Positions 1 to 12,089 of a DNA stretch of 64,000 nt are shown here, piece by piece. Location of the stretch: positions 21,374,469-21,438,468 of the forward strand of contig NC_092092.1 in NCBI RefSeq assembly GCF_045679555.1. Reading direction: 5' to 3'. This DNA is from Salvelinus alpinus. Lineage: Eukaryota > Chordata > Actinopteri > Salmoniformes > Salmonidae. Each line of letters begins with the position of its first letter. The first letter of the stretch is position 1. A program made the position numbers and the translations under genes. The notes under the pieces were generated by a model. The model was not told the DNA's origin and ran no database searches. It worked only from the letters and a program-made list of their open reading frames with translations.

Positions 1-2763
1 GATGATCTAAGACTGAATCTGAGGGACATTATGCAAACTGCTATGAAATAATAATTTGTCTATTTTAAAAATGGTACTATCAAGAGGCTAATAAGCAAAT
101 CGATAGCAAATGCGGATGTGTAAATGTGTTTAAGATATTTTATCTTTTGGTAAAGGTTTATTCATATGTTTAGTCATCTTGAAAAAAAAAAAAATCTTTA
201 AAGATCAAATAATGAATCATACTAAACTATGAAAATCGTATTGTGCACAGGTTTTCACAAACTAATGTTATAGTCCTATTTCTCTCCATGTGTTCGTGTT
301 TTCTATTTTCAGTGCATACAGCAAAGCCCTTAGAAATAGAACCATATAAATAGAATGAACTATTTCATTTCTAATCCCATCTACCATGGCATGAGAATAG
401 CTGTTGAAAACACAGGTGCTAGCGGTATTTAAGCTACTCATGGGTCTGTCTGCCCAGTGTGCAGAAGGCGCGAGATCAGAGCCATGCCCAGCACCCCACA
501 CCCTCCATTGAGTAGTAGAGAGGTGTGTTTCGGATGAACAAGCTAAAGTTGGGTTGCTTTCATGTTGTGCTTGTTTAAAATGGGTTATGGAATGGTACTA
601 ATCGGCATTAAACCATTTTCCCCTGTGCTGACCAGTTTTAAAACGGTAAGCATCAGAGGAGCTATGATCCCATCTGCCTATGGTTCCAAATTAAAGTTCA
701 AACGGTTGGCTTATACACCACTGATCCTGTATCATAGCTTCTCGTGACCCTTCAATTACTATTTAATAGAATTACAGTTTTAAATCCCAGTAGTTTTAGA
801 GAGGGAAGAATGTTTATCACGGGCCCTGCATGCCATGGAGACTACATCAGACAGGTGCTTTGTGGCATTCGGAGAACAAGTCATAGACTGCTCCCTTTTT
901 AGTTTTGAACTGCATGGCAATCCCCTTCTCTCTCTCTCTCTCTTTCTCCCTCTCCCTTACTAAACACACACACACATACACGCACACACACATTTTTGTG
1001 CAAACCTATAGTCCGCCTTCCTACCTTTTCTCATATGATCCTTTGAAATCCAACATATGCTTCGAAATCCTCGAATAACAAATGCGTCAAAATGCATGCT
1101 TTGAGCAACCAATGCAAATTCTTGGAATTGTAAGTAATGATATCTCCACCTGTAGTTTCCAAATTGCAATTGAATAGACCCACACCCTAAATTGTAAAAA
1201 ATTAAATCATGTCAATTAGTTACCTCCCTAAAATGCTGTTAGTATGGTGCAGTAGGCCGGTAGCTTTCTCCACCAATAAGAATATAGTCTACTAACTGTT
1301 TGTTCGACGTCTTACCTTTTTCAAGGCCTGCTTTTTTTTAAACCAAAAGACCCGGTCCTGACAAGAACGCCTGCACTGTGCACTGTGAGGCTGTGCCACT
1401 GCTGCACGCGCTGAATCCGGGTCAGAGGGAACTGCCGCTCTTTGAGAGCTGCATGAATACACAGGAATAGAAAAGTTGTGTTCAGTTAACCGATGAAATC
1501 AGAGAAAAAACGGGGCAGTGCAAGCCTTTCTCACTGCGGACCATGGCCAAATAGTTTTGGGCTGCCTCGCTCGCAAGGTTATGGGAATAGGACAAATAAT
1601 CCATTATTCTGTTTGTTTGACGCACGCACTATAGACCAGACACAGATATGGAGTGAAGAAAAAACACATGCCCGTCCATTGTTGCTGCGCTCGTCTCACA
1701 TTATCGTTTACTTTCTGTACGTATTTAGATGTGAGGATCAGAGACGGCGACTACTCCTGGCAAAGTTATTTTGTCTCATGATATATATTCGACTTGACAG
1801 ATCACGAACAAAACGCTGCACCAGTAATGATCCCTGATGAAACAAAAGACCTAATCGACTTAATAGTTAGAGGTAATATATGTCCTATGTTATATATAGG
1901 CCTATAATGCCATCTGCAAAATGTCAACCACCTGCAAAATGTACATTTACTTTTTTTTTAATACATAAACTATTTGTTTAAAGTTATTCTTAGTTAAGCT
2001 ACTACTACAAAGTTTTATTTGCTGATTAAATTTAGAAAGAATACATACAGTATCTTTACAAATCGTATGGTCCGGCTCCGGCTTTAAGTATCGGAAAATA
2101 TGCAAATCACTTTCATTGAGGCTCTATCCTAGGCCTACTATGATTGTTATAGCGGACATCTACGTTATAGTTAATCCCCCATATCCTTTTTATTGATAAA
2201 AATGTTCTTCAGTTTCCGATTAATGTAATCTTAATCATGGCTGGGACTTGTCGTCGCCAATAAACTAATGTGGTCTGAGAGGGTCTGCTGCGGTGATACA
2301 GATCAGCTATGGTTTCCACTGCCCGGTGCGGGTGATAGGCCCTATCTTTCTGCTGCAGATGGATTTACCAGTTAAAACGGGCTTAAATGCAGATTTACCA
2401 CAACCACAACTCCCAATGAGTGCACTCTAATCAGTTCATATTTGTTTTTCTGCACCTAGTTTGCATTAGGGCCTAGTAAAAAAAAATATATATCGATATT
2501 GCACTAGGCTATGTTTAGTGTTTGTTTAGTGTTTGTTTAGTGGTTGTTTTTGCTATTCATCTCACGACGAGAAAAAACGATATGAGTAGCCTAGGTAGCC
2601 TATGCTCAGTGAAAACTGATGTAGCGACACATGAATAAGACCGAATAAGACCTTGAGAACTTTACATTAAAGGGTTTAAGCCTATGTGTAAAATTCGAAT
2701 TATGCCCGTTTCTCAATTTTAGGAGACCTTGCATTCGTGCCCATCAAATGGAGACAGCTTCTC

Positions 2764-2768
<5 letters not shown>
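1..2768. other. Intergenic, 3' flank of six3 (distal)
   Basis: AT-rich DNA with no supported exon. Open frames here are short and lack any recognisable domain. A short CT tract lies near 927-955 and a short CA run near 965-990. The block at about 1340-1800 is less AT-rich than its surroundings, with some CpG, but I see no gene in it. In vertebrates the gene next to the 3' end of six3 is six2, which is not in this window. Confidence 0.6.

Positions 2769-2796
<28 letters not shown>
2769..2796. repeat. (CA)n microsatellite
   Basis: About 14 uninterrupted CA units on the plus strand. A short second CA run follows at about 2986-2998, after a retroelement tail. Confidence 0.95.
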
Positions 2797-2799
2797 TTT

Positions 2800-2982
2800 G
2801 CACACACTGTACATAGATTTTTCTATTGTTTTCTATTGTGTTATTGACTGTACGTTTGTTAATGTGTAACTCTGTGTTGTTGTTTTTGTCGCACTGCTTT
2901 GCTTTATCTTGGCCAGGTCGCAGTTGTAAATGAGAACTTGTTCTCAACTGGCCTACCTGGTTAAATAAAGGTGAGAAGAAAA
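2800..2982 (+). repeat. Retroelement 3' tail (LINE/SINE-like), salmonid type
   Basis: The block ends with a stretch meaning 'guanine-poor, then CCTGGTTAAATAAAGG', followed by an A-rich end. That terminal motif is shared by several fish retroposon families. It is a short 3' fragment with no coding capacity. A similar TTAAATAAAGG-like end appears near 51050 and, on the opposite strand, near 62140. The family is not resolved from sequence alone. Confidence 0.6.
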
Positions 2983-2998
2983 TAAACACACACACACA

Positions 2999-3474
2999 GT
3001 TGCCGAGTTAAGTAAGCGAGTAACATTGTTTTACAAGTGGGTTATTGGTGAACTTTGCAGTTAGTTTAAGTTGTTGCCATGTGAAAATTCTGGGTTGGAA
3101 TATTGTCGAAAAAAATACCCATATTTTTGTCTACGGACATTCCGATGTCAAAGCAATGAGGATCTTGGCCGCGGAATGTATTCCTTTATCAGCATGTTCG
3201 TTTATGCGTTTCACTTTAGGTCAATGTCCTTTAGCTCCTTTGGTTGGACTAAGGGTAATGATCAACATGTTCAAGATATGTTCAATAGATGTTTCATAGA
3301 CTTTTTTTTTGGATTGCAGCTCATTAAGATATCCCGAGTGTCAACGACATATGTCAATTCCAATGCCAATATAATTGATACACTGCATGCATGTACACGC
3401 ATTCTGTTGTGTGTCTTGAAAGTTAATGATGTTAAACTGTTGAATTGAGCAGTTAGTTATTATTCCACCAACAT
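2999..3474. other. Intergenic, nothing recognised
   Basis: Two overlapping open frames of 84 and 125 codons occur here, but neither has a recognisable domain or flanking splice structure. I treat them as chance open frames. Confidence 0.5.
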
Positions 3475-3632
3475 AGAGTAAAACAGTTGTAGCCTCCCTG
3501 AGCCCAGAGTAAAACAGTTGTAGCCTCCCTGAGCCCAGAGTAAAACAGTTGTAGCCTCCCTGAGCCCAGAGTAAAACAGTTGTAGCCTCCCTGAGCCCAG
3601 AGTAAAACAGTTGTAGCCTCCCTGAGCCCAGA
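3475..3632. repeat. 31-bp minisatellite, five copies
   Basis: Five almost perfect head-to-tail copies of a 31-bp unit, each containing AAAACAGTTGTAGCCTCCCT; copies begin about 3480, 3511, 3542, 3573 and 3604. The array is open in one minus-strand frame, which explains a repetitive 70-codon open frame that is not a gene. Confidence 0.95.
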
Positions 3633-3639
3633 GGTATGC

Positions 3640-5180
3640 TCTGGCCTACTTTTTTCTCCTTTCAAATGAGACGTCCTGTCCTCACTTTGAAACTATACCG
3701 TTCATTTTTCACAGCTACAAAACATGTTGGTAGGGTTTTAGAGAACGGGAACTCTGTCGAGGAACAATAGTAATCTACCATAATAATTATTTTCAGTTCC
3801 CTTGTAAGTATAAGGGTTATTACGATTGGTTTTGATTTTAGGATAAAACGCCCGGGGAAAGCTTTTCTGTAGGGAATGCTCATCCCTGGGTGAAGAAAGG
3901 CTCTTTCACCGACCCACAATGAGAGATTGAGGCAGGGGAGGAGTCCACCATGATTAGTCCATTTAATGGCGCGTTTACTTAATTTCTGTATTCACTAGCA
4001 ACCATAAACAAAAGGGGAAACTGGACTCTCGTTTAAGAGACTATGACGTTGACATTTACCATAACACATGCATATATATTTAGGGGCAAAATACTTTTTT
4101 TAACATCGTAGGCTACAACCTATGTGTAGTTTCTTAAAAGGACCACAGCATGTGTATCAGAATCATTATGCTCGCATGAGCATAACATAACCACTTCTCC
4201 TCAACATAGGCCTAGATGCTCATAAACGCTTGATGGTGGATAATGAACACTCACTTAAAAGAGAGACTTAATGCAGAATATATAAGAAAATGGAATACTG
4301 TATTTGATTTAGAAATGTACATTAACATAAACACGCAAGAAATGAACATTGAATAATAAGCGCTTTAGGTGATGCACGGGGAAGTATAGGACTTGAATTG
4401 TTGAAGAATATTCCAATGTTTATATTATATACCTTTTGCATAAATGTGACCGATAACACGTTTATATAGCGTCATTATCCCATGTTAGGTAGTCTATCAA
4501 AACAAACAAACAAAAGAAACGCCTAGAGCACTTTTTTTTAACGTTTTGACAAATATTTTATGTATAGGAACACCAAGTCAAGAACAGGGATAGAAAAGAG
4601 GATGGAGATGGGAGAGCAATATTATGTACAAGCATATCTACACATATAGGATATTACAGACCGCGGGAGAATGATGGCATTATTTGAGATATACATAATT
4701 CAATATAAAATCTTAAAATAAAAATAAAAATCTGATACAGTCATAACGATTGGGTTCCACATTTGACCATGTAGGCCTACCCCACACAGGCAGTGACAGA
4801 AGTGTATAGTAAAAAGGTGCTTACGACGTAAATGATTGTCTGATGAACATAAAGTAAAACAGGATTGCATCTTGGCTGAGCGGCATCATCACTTGGACTA
4901 AAACAGAGATGAAAAGGCGATAAACACCCTCTGGTAATTCCCTCTTCTCGATTATCCTTGTAGAAATATTGAACAGGGTATGTTCCCCAGATACCAAAAA
5001 CATCATGCAGGTAGTGGTGGGGGGTAGGGGAAGGCTTGGTGGGTCCATTGAAAGCGCTTAAAAAAGACGTGCTTTTATATTTTTTTAAATATTTAAATCA
5101 ATTGGTCCTTTTTTCATCCCGATATTTCATAGTTTTTTTTTCAGGTCCATATTTCCTGTAAATATTTCTCTTTTTTTATA
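3640..5180. other. six3 3' UTR and proximal 3' flank
   Basis: This lies directly downstream of the six3 stop codon on the minus strand, so its right part must include the 3' untranslated region. No canonical AATAAA was seen on the minus strand within about 3 kb. The variant ATTAAA occurs at 3961-3966 (plus TTTAAT) and is the best candidate I found. The block is AT-rich with homopolymer T runs near 5090-5180. No second gene is visible. Confidence 0.45.
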
Positions 5181-7589
5181 TCATACGTCGCACTCGGAGT
5201 CACTGGAGGTTACTGAAAGAATGGACGTTCCAGTATCAACTCGCTCTGTCATACTGGAGATGCTGGTAGTAGGACTGGCCGCGGTCGACGGCGATTCCGC
5301 CGAGCTGCGTGGAGTGCACCCGGATTCTGAAAGGGACCGCATACCGTTCTGTCCTATTCCCTGGTGCTGAAGCCTGGAGAATATAAAGAAAGGGAAAATA
5401 ACATAGCAATTAAATACAGTGTTGCTCCGCAAAATAGCGTTCAGCCTGCTTGTCATTCATTCGCTGACAAGCCTTTAACAAATGCAGCTCTGTAGCCTAC
5501 ACATAATGGGGGTAAGAATTGGCTAAAGCAAAGCAGATACAAATACTAAATGTGGGAGAAATATAACAGTCTATGTTAAAGTAACAGGCGTGTTGTTAGC
5601 TACTTAAATCATGGCCAATGTAGTTTGAGAACTGTCTTTTATAGTAGATTTTGTCATACCCAGGCCTATCCAAATTAATTAAAGATTACATTTTTCTGAT
5701 TTGTTTTGATTTACTAAATGAATTAATCGATGATGTACTCTTTTATCACTGAGAAAATGCAGATGAAGAAATATAGCTGTTTTCACCAACTTGTCTGTTT
5801 TTATTCAGTTGGCTTGTTCAGTTCACCAATTTGTAATAAATTATTACATTGCAAATAAATAATAGGCTACACACTGTGATACGAAAACATGGCTGCAAAA
5901 CAGGCCATCATTTTAGAATAATTATTTTGTATTTATGTTTATGTTGATTTATATCAAGAGTGTTATGCATCAATCATTTCCAAACGTCTATAGCCTAATG
6001 TATGCGTTTCTTATGTGTAAAAAGCACCACGAATAAACATTTTAAATTGGTAACTGAACTCGTATTAATATAGCAAAACTACCCCATCTTTTTGAGTGTT
6101 TTAACATTATTATTTGGTTGTAGGCCTATCTTAGTCTACACTGTCTTTTTACAGGTGCAACCTTTGAATATATAGGCATATAACATTATTTTGATTAAAC
6201 AAGTAACCAATAACCTACAGTATTTGATCGTAGGTGTTTTGTTTCCTGTTTGGGATCCATATCTTTACCACCCCTGCAGTGTATGTGATGTTTCCAGACA
6301 AAAACGTTCACTTGTTGAAGATAACAACACTCTCTTTGGGATTCAAGATGATAATCGAAAACGTGCACTGTTGTAGTATCATCATAATATGCTGTATTCA
6401 AAGTTTAACATACTTATTAATAATTATTTGCGTTATTGTCTGGAATATAGGACAAATTCAAATGTACATGGTTGATGATTTTCTTTGTGTGTATTTCCTG
6501 TTTTGTTATCTAACGCTTACCTTGATGTTTTCATTTTGCTTATCAGGGATACTAGCATACCAGCGTAGCCTGAAGCCTACAAGCTTTGCTTTACGCACGA
6601 AAATGTTTTACGCATTATACTATTTTGGTGATTATTTTGGAAAACAATAATAGTTATATTTTTCGGTAGGCAATGATTGCATAGGCCTGTGAGATCAAAC
6701 AGTAAAATGTCGCCGTGCTCCCTCCTCACCCCTAACTATATACCCAACTTGCTCATTTGTAACCCCTCTATAACCTTGTGTATTACTACGATGAAGTTGA
6801 ACATTTACATGGTATATTTGCATTTCGATTATAGGATTTATTGTAGCCTATTTGGTGCTATGTAGCATATGCTATGACAAATTAACAGCGTACTGACCTG
6901 TTTTTTGCTGCGGCGGCTCTGTCTCGTTGCCTCCGGTTTTTAAACCAATTTCCGACCTGTGTAGGAGTGAGTCCAGTGGCTTGAGCCAGTTCCCTTTTCT
7001 TGCTGGGATTTGGATATGGGTCCTGAAGATACCACTCCCTTAACAGACCGCGCGTCCTCTCTTTGAAACAGTGCGTCTTCTGCTCGCCATCCCAGATGGT
7101 CCTGGGCAGGGGGAACTTCTTCCGTACCCTGTACTTGTCAACCGGTCCTAAGGGGCGACCGCGCAGCTTCTCGGCCTCCTGGTAGTGTGCCTCCAGCCAC
7201 ATGGCCTGCAGTTTGCCGTGGGAGTCCTTGGTAAACTTGTGGTTCTCCAAGATGTGGTACAGGTCTCGGAAATTCCCGGTGTGGAAAGCAACCACTGCGC
7301 GAGCTCGCAGGATCGACTCATGCTTGTTGATCTGCTCGCATGCTCCGGGTGCCACCGGCAGGGACCACAGGAATCGTCCCAGCCGTTCAATGTCTCCGGT
7401 TTCCTCCAGCGTCTCGCAGACGCTCGCCACTTGCTCCGGAGAGAAGTTGAGGGTCGGTAGCGCAAACATTGACAAGTCTTCTGGAGACCTGGTGCTGGGA
7501 GTGCTGCTCGCCAAGAGCACAGGGCGCTCAGCGAAGTTTGGCAGGAAGAAATGGGAGGGATAAAGCTCTAAAGGGGATCTGAAAACCAT
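5181..7589 (-). CDS. six3: SIX homeobox 3 transcription factor (two coding exons)
   Basis: Nuclear transcription factor of the Six3/6 subfamily. In vertebrates it specifies anterior forebrain and eye field, acting largely as a Groucho/TLE-dependent repressor. The CDS is exon 1 (7589-6898) joined to exon 2 (5373-5181); 692 + 193 nt gives 294 aa plus TGA. The intron is phase 2, with a CAG/GTCAGT donor and a pyrimidine-rich CTCCAG/G acceptor, and splits Arg231. The SIX domain spans about residues 42-160 (begins [14 protein letters not shown]). The homeodomain is about 168-227, with WFKNRR at 215-220 and the SIX-type Lys at homeodomain position 50 (Lys217). The N-terminus [15 protein letters not shown] and C-terminus SSDSECDV are Six3 hallmarks that exclude six1/2/4/5. 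SIX6 ends in SDSECDI and lacks the N-terminal block. The glycine-rich linker of mammalian SIX3 is absent. Ala43 and Gln86 replace residues that are Gln and Ala in human SIX3. The start was chosen because the N-terminus matches the family. six3a versus six3b is unresolved. Confidence 0.97.
5374..6897 (-). other. six3: six3 intron
   Basis: A 1,524-bp GT-AG intron between the homeodomain exon and the C-terminal exon. It is AT-rich and has no sign of a further exon. Open frames inside (for example a plus-strand 138-codon frame at 6234-6650) are hydrophobic low-information peptides and are not credible genes. One TAGGCCTA palindrome occurs at 6121. Confidence 0.9.
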
Positions 7590-8039
7590 GGAATGACCTG
7601 AGAGAGAAAGAAAATTATCAAGAAAAAGAACGACGAGTAAAGATTGTATGATTCAATAGCTATCGCCTATAATGACACCAGCCTCATAATATCTCCCCCT
7701 AAATCCACCGTGAGTGTAGCATTGAAACATTTTGTTTCGCTTTTCTATTGGTCTTCTTGGTGTCGTTGTGAGGTTGTCATGGCAGCCCTGCCAATCACTG
7801 TCAAGCGTGCCAATCATTAGCCACTACGTAGACTAGGGCTTTCACCACTTCTGTTGCAAGCACCGGGGGTTATCACAAACTCCAATCTCAACACCACCCT
7901 CCCACTGCACGGCTCTCGTGAAGTAGAAGCCAACGCTCGCCTATTTGTTGAATGGAATGAGCAATTAGTGGGTGGAATATTATTGCGATCTTAACGAGGC
8001 TCGTTAAAGCTAAAGAAGATATGTAGGGTAGAGATGCTT
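7590..8039 (-). promoter_or_regulatory. six3: six3 proximal promoter / 5' UTR region
   Basis: Sequence immediately 5' of the six3 start. CCAAT motifs occur in both orientations: plus-strand TGCCAATCACT near 7788, GCCAATCATT near 7810, and plus TCTATTGG (CCAATAGA on the minus strand) near 7744. A TATA-like ATTATAGG lies on the minus strand near 7668. Just upstream of the ATG the minus strand reads a pyrimidine run ending CTCTCTCAG/GTCATTCC, which resembles a splice acceptor at 7598-7599. The transcription start cannot be placed from sequence. Confidence 0.5.
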
Positions 8040-8057
8040 GGGGGGGGGGGGGGGGGC
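8040..8057. repeat. poly-G tract
   Basis: A run of about 17-18 G on the plus strand, poly-C relative to six3, about 450 bp upstream of its start codon. It is likely length-variable. Confidence 0.9.
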
Positions 8058-9640
8058 AGGAACACCGGAATACACCTTTGAAAAAAATTGCTTATAACAG
8101 AGTCAATTATTTTCGGGTAGGGTTTTCGCACAATAGGCTAGGCTATATTGCGCAACATATGTAAAAAAAAAAAAAAACGTATCTTAAACCAATGAAACAG
8201 TATTGGCAATTTGTTACCGTTTGATATGTCTGTCTGACTTTTACTTCCGGAGATGAATCGGGAAATGCTATATGTCAATATTTTCGTGACAGGGTCTGGG
8301 CACTAGCTTTGCTCTGAGACCAGCAGACCGGGGCTGGTGTGGGTGTAATGAGCAGTGGCTCACCCTCTAGTCGAGTTTGGCCTCGGCTGGTATTACGCAG
8401 CGGTGCAACCCTGGCCCACTGCCCAGCGCGGGTGTTTCCAAACATTGTTTTCATGTCAAATGAATATCGATGGGGTGCATTGTAATAATTAAATGCTGAT
8501 CAACTGGACCATTTCAATTAAGAACGTTTTTCCAATGTTATTTTCTTTGATGCAGCTCTTTCGCTATAGGCCTAGTAGTTTTGACGACCATGTATCAGTT
8601 TATATCATTATGGTGAGAATGATTAGTCTGCCACAATATAGCCTACAGAAAAATAGGCCTATAACCTGTTTTCATTTTCACAAACGATAGGCATGATCAA
8701 TATCCACATTTGTCTCGGGATCCGGCTTAGAGCCCACATCAGCAGCCGTAGCGGTGTGGTTTTCATGTTTATTACAAAAAACGACTGTACTGCCTCATAT
8801 TTAGAAAGGGCTTAGTTGGTGTTAAAACTGTTTTGAGTTCACAGTCGCGAACAGTGCTCACATTGTATAAGCGCATGTATAAAACGTAGTGAAACACAGC
8901 ATATATACTTCGGCTAATCCACCCTCAATAAAGCTGACATAATTATCCTAAGCCGCCTTTCTAAATCGTTAAGAAATTCAAAACTTTTCCTTCTCTTTCT
9001 CAGATTTTTGCATTTCCCCGCATCTTCCTACCCGACCGGTTCCAGAATAACGCTAAGTAGCATGTACATTTGCTTATTCATTTTCATCTTATCACATTCA
9101 CTTCTTTTTACAATTAGGGTGAGTTTTGTTCCAGTGGCTGCAGATGCAGATTTAGACATATGTGTAGCTTTGCTTTGTTTTCGCGTGTGTGTGTGTAGTG
9201 TGCGTGGTGTGTGTGGTGTGTGCGCACTATAGGGGTGGGGTGATGATCTTGTTGGAAGCGTTTGGGCAGGTTGTGTCTTAGGGATCAAACCTGTTTGCTC
9301 CCTTGTCATACGAAACTCAGGAGAAGTAATTCCAAGTGGCACTTGAATTGGTCCGGTTGGAAAGCTTCTTGGACTGGAAGTAACCTGCGTTATTTCCATG
9401 CTGGCTATAGTCATGTTAAAACTAACCTCCCCCTTCTCGCTCGGCCAATATTAAGAGGGGGCTTAACTGGAAGTACTCGGAATATTCAAAGCTGCTTGTG
9501 GATCCAGGTATATGCATGGGTTCCAGGTATTACGTGGAACTATGTTTTTAAGGAGATGGAGCCTAGTTGTAAGCAGCCCTCGCAGGCAATTCGGAAATCA
9601 CTTAGGTGAAATGTAAGACCTGAATGGGTTTGCAAAGCCA
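8058..9640. other. six3 upstream flank
   Basis: No gene recognised. The segment 8280-8450 is GC-richer than its surroundings and repeat-free, so it is a weak candidate regulatory block. A short GT/GTGTGT stretch lies at about 9186-9230. TAGGCCTA palindromes occur at 8567 and 8654. The 115-128 codon open frames at 9028-9609 have no domain and overlap on both strands. Confidence 0.5.
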
Positions 9641-9649
9641 GTGGTAAAT

Positions 9650-10020
9650 CAATTTTTTTACATAGCTTTTGTCTACGTTAAGCACGTAATTAACACCCCC
9701 AAACAAGTTTATTCACCTGGCCTAATTGTCTGTTTATCCTCCAGCTTCTAATGCTCCTCTCTTAACGATAACCAGCGGGAGGCAAGTTACTCAATGCCGA
9801 CTAAACATTAGCTCGATCTTTGTTTATTTGCCGCACAACCCCGACTTGACAATGCAAGCAGGAGTTAGAAATAACACTAAACTGACAGCAACAAATATTA
9901 ATTAACCTTGACTCGGCGTGTTAGGTTAGCAGGGATTTATTTATTTGCGCCCATTGACTCTGAACTCAAAATGTCGAAGTTGGGCTACATATTTTTTTCA
10001 ATGTTCCAAGGGGGGAAATA
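9650..10020. promoter_or_regulatory. Candidate conserved non-coding element upstream of six3
   Basis: A repeat-free block about 2.1-2.4 kb upstream of six3. It has a cluster of homeobox-type TAATTA/ATTAATTAA cores (CACGTAATTAAC near 9686; AATATTAATTAACC near 9894) and no open frame of note. It is named a candidate because six3 deserts in vertebrates are rich in enhancers. Cross-species conservation was not tested. Confidence 0.35.
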
Positions 10021-12089
10021 AACAAAGGTCTTACGTCATATTGTGAGAGGGGAAACCGAGGAAAGACAGAGGCACTCTTTGAAAAGGTAAGAAAGCATTC
10101 GTTTTTATTTTCTTCCCTAGCCTCGGCTCCTCAAATGATGAACAGAAAAAGCCTGCTACACCCACCCTCGATCAACATGCGTGCGTAATATTGGGGGTAT
10201 TTTCAGGATAATGACTGAAAATAATGCAGAGAGGGTGCGTTGACTTTCATATTTAGATTTATTTAACTTCTGATGCATATAGACTATACATACTTCAATA
10301 GACGATTTTGACACTGCATGGTCGAAATATGGATATATTTTTATGACGGGTCTTGCTGATGTGGACAGCGACAAAGTTTCTTAAAATGTTATTGACTGAA
10401 CTCGCAATAGAACGGATTAGAACTTTTAGGGTGACATTTTGCCATATTTACCACAGAACTACGTTATCCATCAGTCAGCCTAGTTGTTATTTTTTCCTCA
10501 TCTGCTCCTTTTTAAAATTCTTTCACCTGCTATTCTTCTTTTCGTCCTCCTTTCCCCTTCTTCATTCTCTCCTGTTTTAATCAGGTTTTAAACGGGGGAT
10601 TGTCAACGATGAACTAAAGGGACGGGACTATCGTGTATGCATTATTTCTTGAAGGAATCCATTTGTCCAAGTGCAGAGGGGAAATCCTTTCCGGATCCTG
10701 TAAGTTCGTTAGACACACACTGAGCTCTGCCTTTAAAGTTGACTATTAGAATAGCCCAGGATTTGCTTCAGACGCACGCTTTGGATAATAGTGACGAGCT
10801 CACCCAAATGTCTTAAGCTATAAAATGTCGATAAATGCATGAAAAACATTAGCATTTAAATTACAATGATTGATTAGGTATATTGCCATGTCATTTTAGT
10901 GTCAAATTATATGAAAAAATCTGATAAAATTTGGTCTGCTGCTTTTGCATCTGTCTTCATGGAGCAGCCACGAGCACCAGCCAGTTCTTCAAGCCCTGCA
11001 CAGCAAGAGCTGCTGCAGCTGTGTGATGCTGTCGGGACGGGGCGCAAATACCCCTTTCTCTGTGTTTGCTTAGCACCGGCTTTCAGCCCTCTTTGCTTTG
11101 CTGGGAGTCCAAACGTGGCTTATAGCGCTGGACTGGAGCATTTCTTCTTATTGATGATTCTTATGATGATTATGAAATACACAACTTTAATCAGACGTAG
11201 CCTACCTTTATAGACTGAAAATATTAATTGGCTATTGTCAATACTACATTCTTTATTGGCTATTGATACAGCCTGGGTAGTATTGACTTGGCACATGGTC
11301 TTGGGAGGAATTAAGTGTTTGTCAAAGATAGCAAGAATGAGATCCAGAGGGGCAGAATAGAAAATGGGGATGAAGATTATACGAGATGATTAGGCCTACG
11401 CATGCAGGACGGGCGACTGGGTTTTTTGGACAACCGTTTTCTGATTATTTGTTTTTGGGAAAAGTCTAGAAATCTGCTTATTTTCTAAAAAAAAAATAAA
11501 AGTTCCTGAATTTAAACCCAGTGCAGACACATTTTTGTTTAGAACCATCCGAACAATCCAGTCCTATCGACCTACTACACTAACTCTTTCACAAAACCCT
11601 ACATTATTCGACTGTAAAGAGTTTTTCCCAACTTCTCCTTTTATTTTTTGTGTGGTCTCATTAAGTGGGCATCCTGCTAAGTCTGCGGGGTTATACGGGA
11701 GCTGTCCAATCAGTGTATTTGCACGGCTTGTTAGCGACAGTTAATGAGGGCGCTCCGTGCACGGAGAGAATGGCGCCTCAATGTTAGATTTACCTTGTGT
11801 CAACTCGTTACTTCTAATGAAGCCATTGGAAGCTTCTCAGTGAATGGAGCCGGGTGGCTGGAACTGCAGGCCCTCTTTCTTCCGGTTCCTCTAAGGAGGG
11901 CTTTCGTTGGACTGAACTCCATGATGCATTTATCAGATGGTGGGGGTGCACTGAGTCATTTGGATTGAACAAGAGAAAAGGGAAGTGTGTGTGTGTGCCT
12001 GTGTGTGTGTCTGTGTGTGTGAAAGAAATCACCCCGTGTAATATCGCAAGCTGCTGTCGTGTAGCCTACTTGGTCAATCGGGTTTGACG
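10021..12089. other. six3 upstream flank
   Basis: No gene recognised. A pyrimidine-rich stretch lies at 10490-10575, a moderately GC-balanced block at 10610-10760 and a GTGTGT run at 11982-12020. A TAGGCCTA palindrome occurs at 11391. Open frames are short and overlapping. Confidence 0.5.

Noticed and set aside
1493-1837. 114-codon open frame
   Set aside because: No recognisable domain or exon structure; occurs in moderately GC DNA where such lengths arise by chance.
3475-3632. Possible repeat-protein coding region (70-codon frame)
   Set aside because: It is a noncoding 31-bp minisatellite; the unit length is not a multiple of three.
1-5180. six2 gene expected next to six3
   Set aside because: No SIX or homeodomain sequence was found in this interval on either strand; it probably lies outside the window.
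6234-6650. 138-codon plus-strand open frame in the six3 intron
   Set aside because: AT-rich hydrophobic peptide with no domain, antisense to the intron, no splice or promoter context.
7185-7563. 91- and 120-codon plus-strand frames over six3 exon 1
   Set aside because: Antisense shadows of the highly constrained six3 coding sequence.
9028-9609. Overlapping 115-128 codon frames upstream of six3
   Set aside because: Both strands are open, with no domain and no splice signals; treated as chance.
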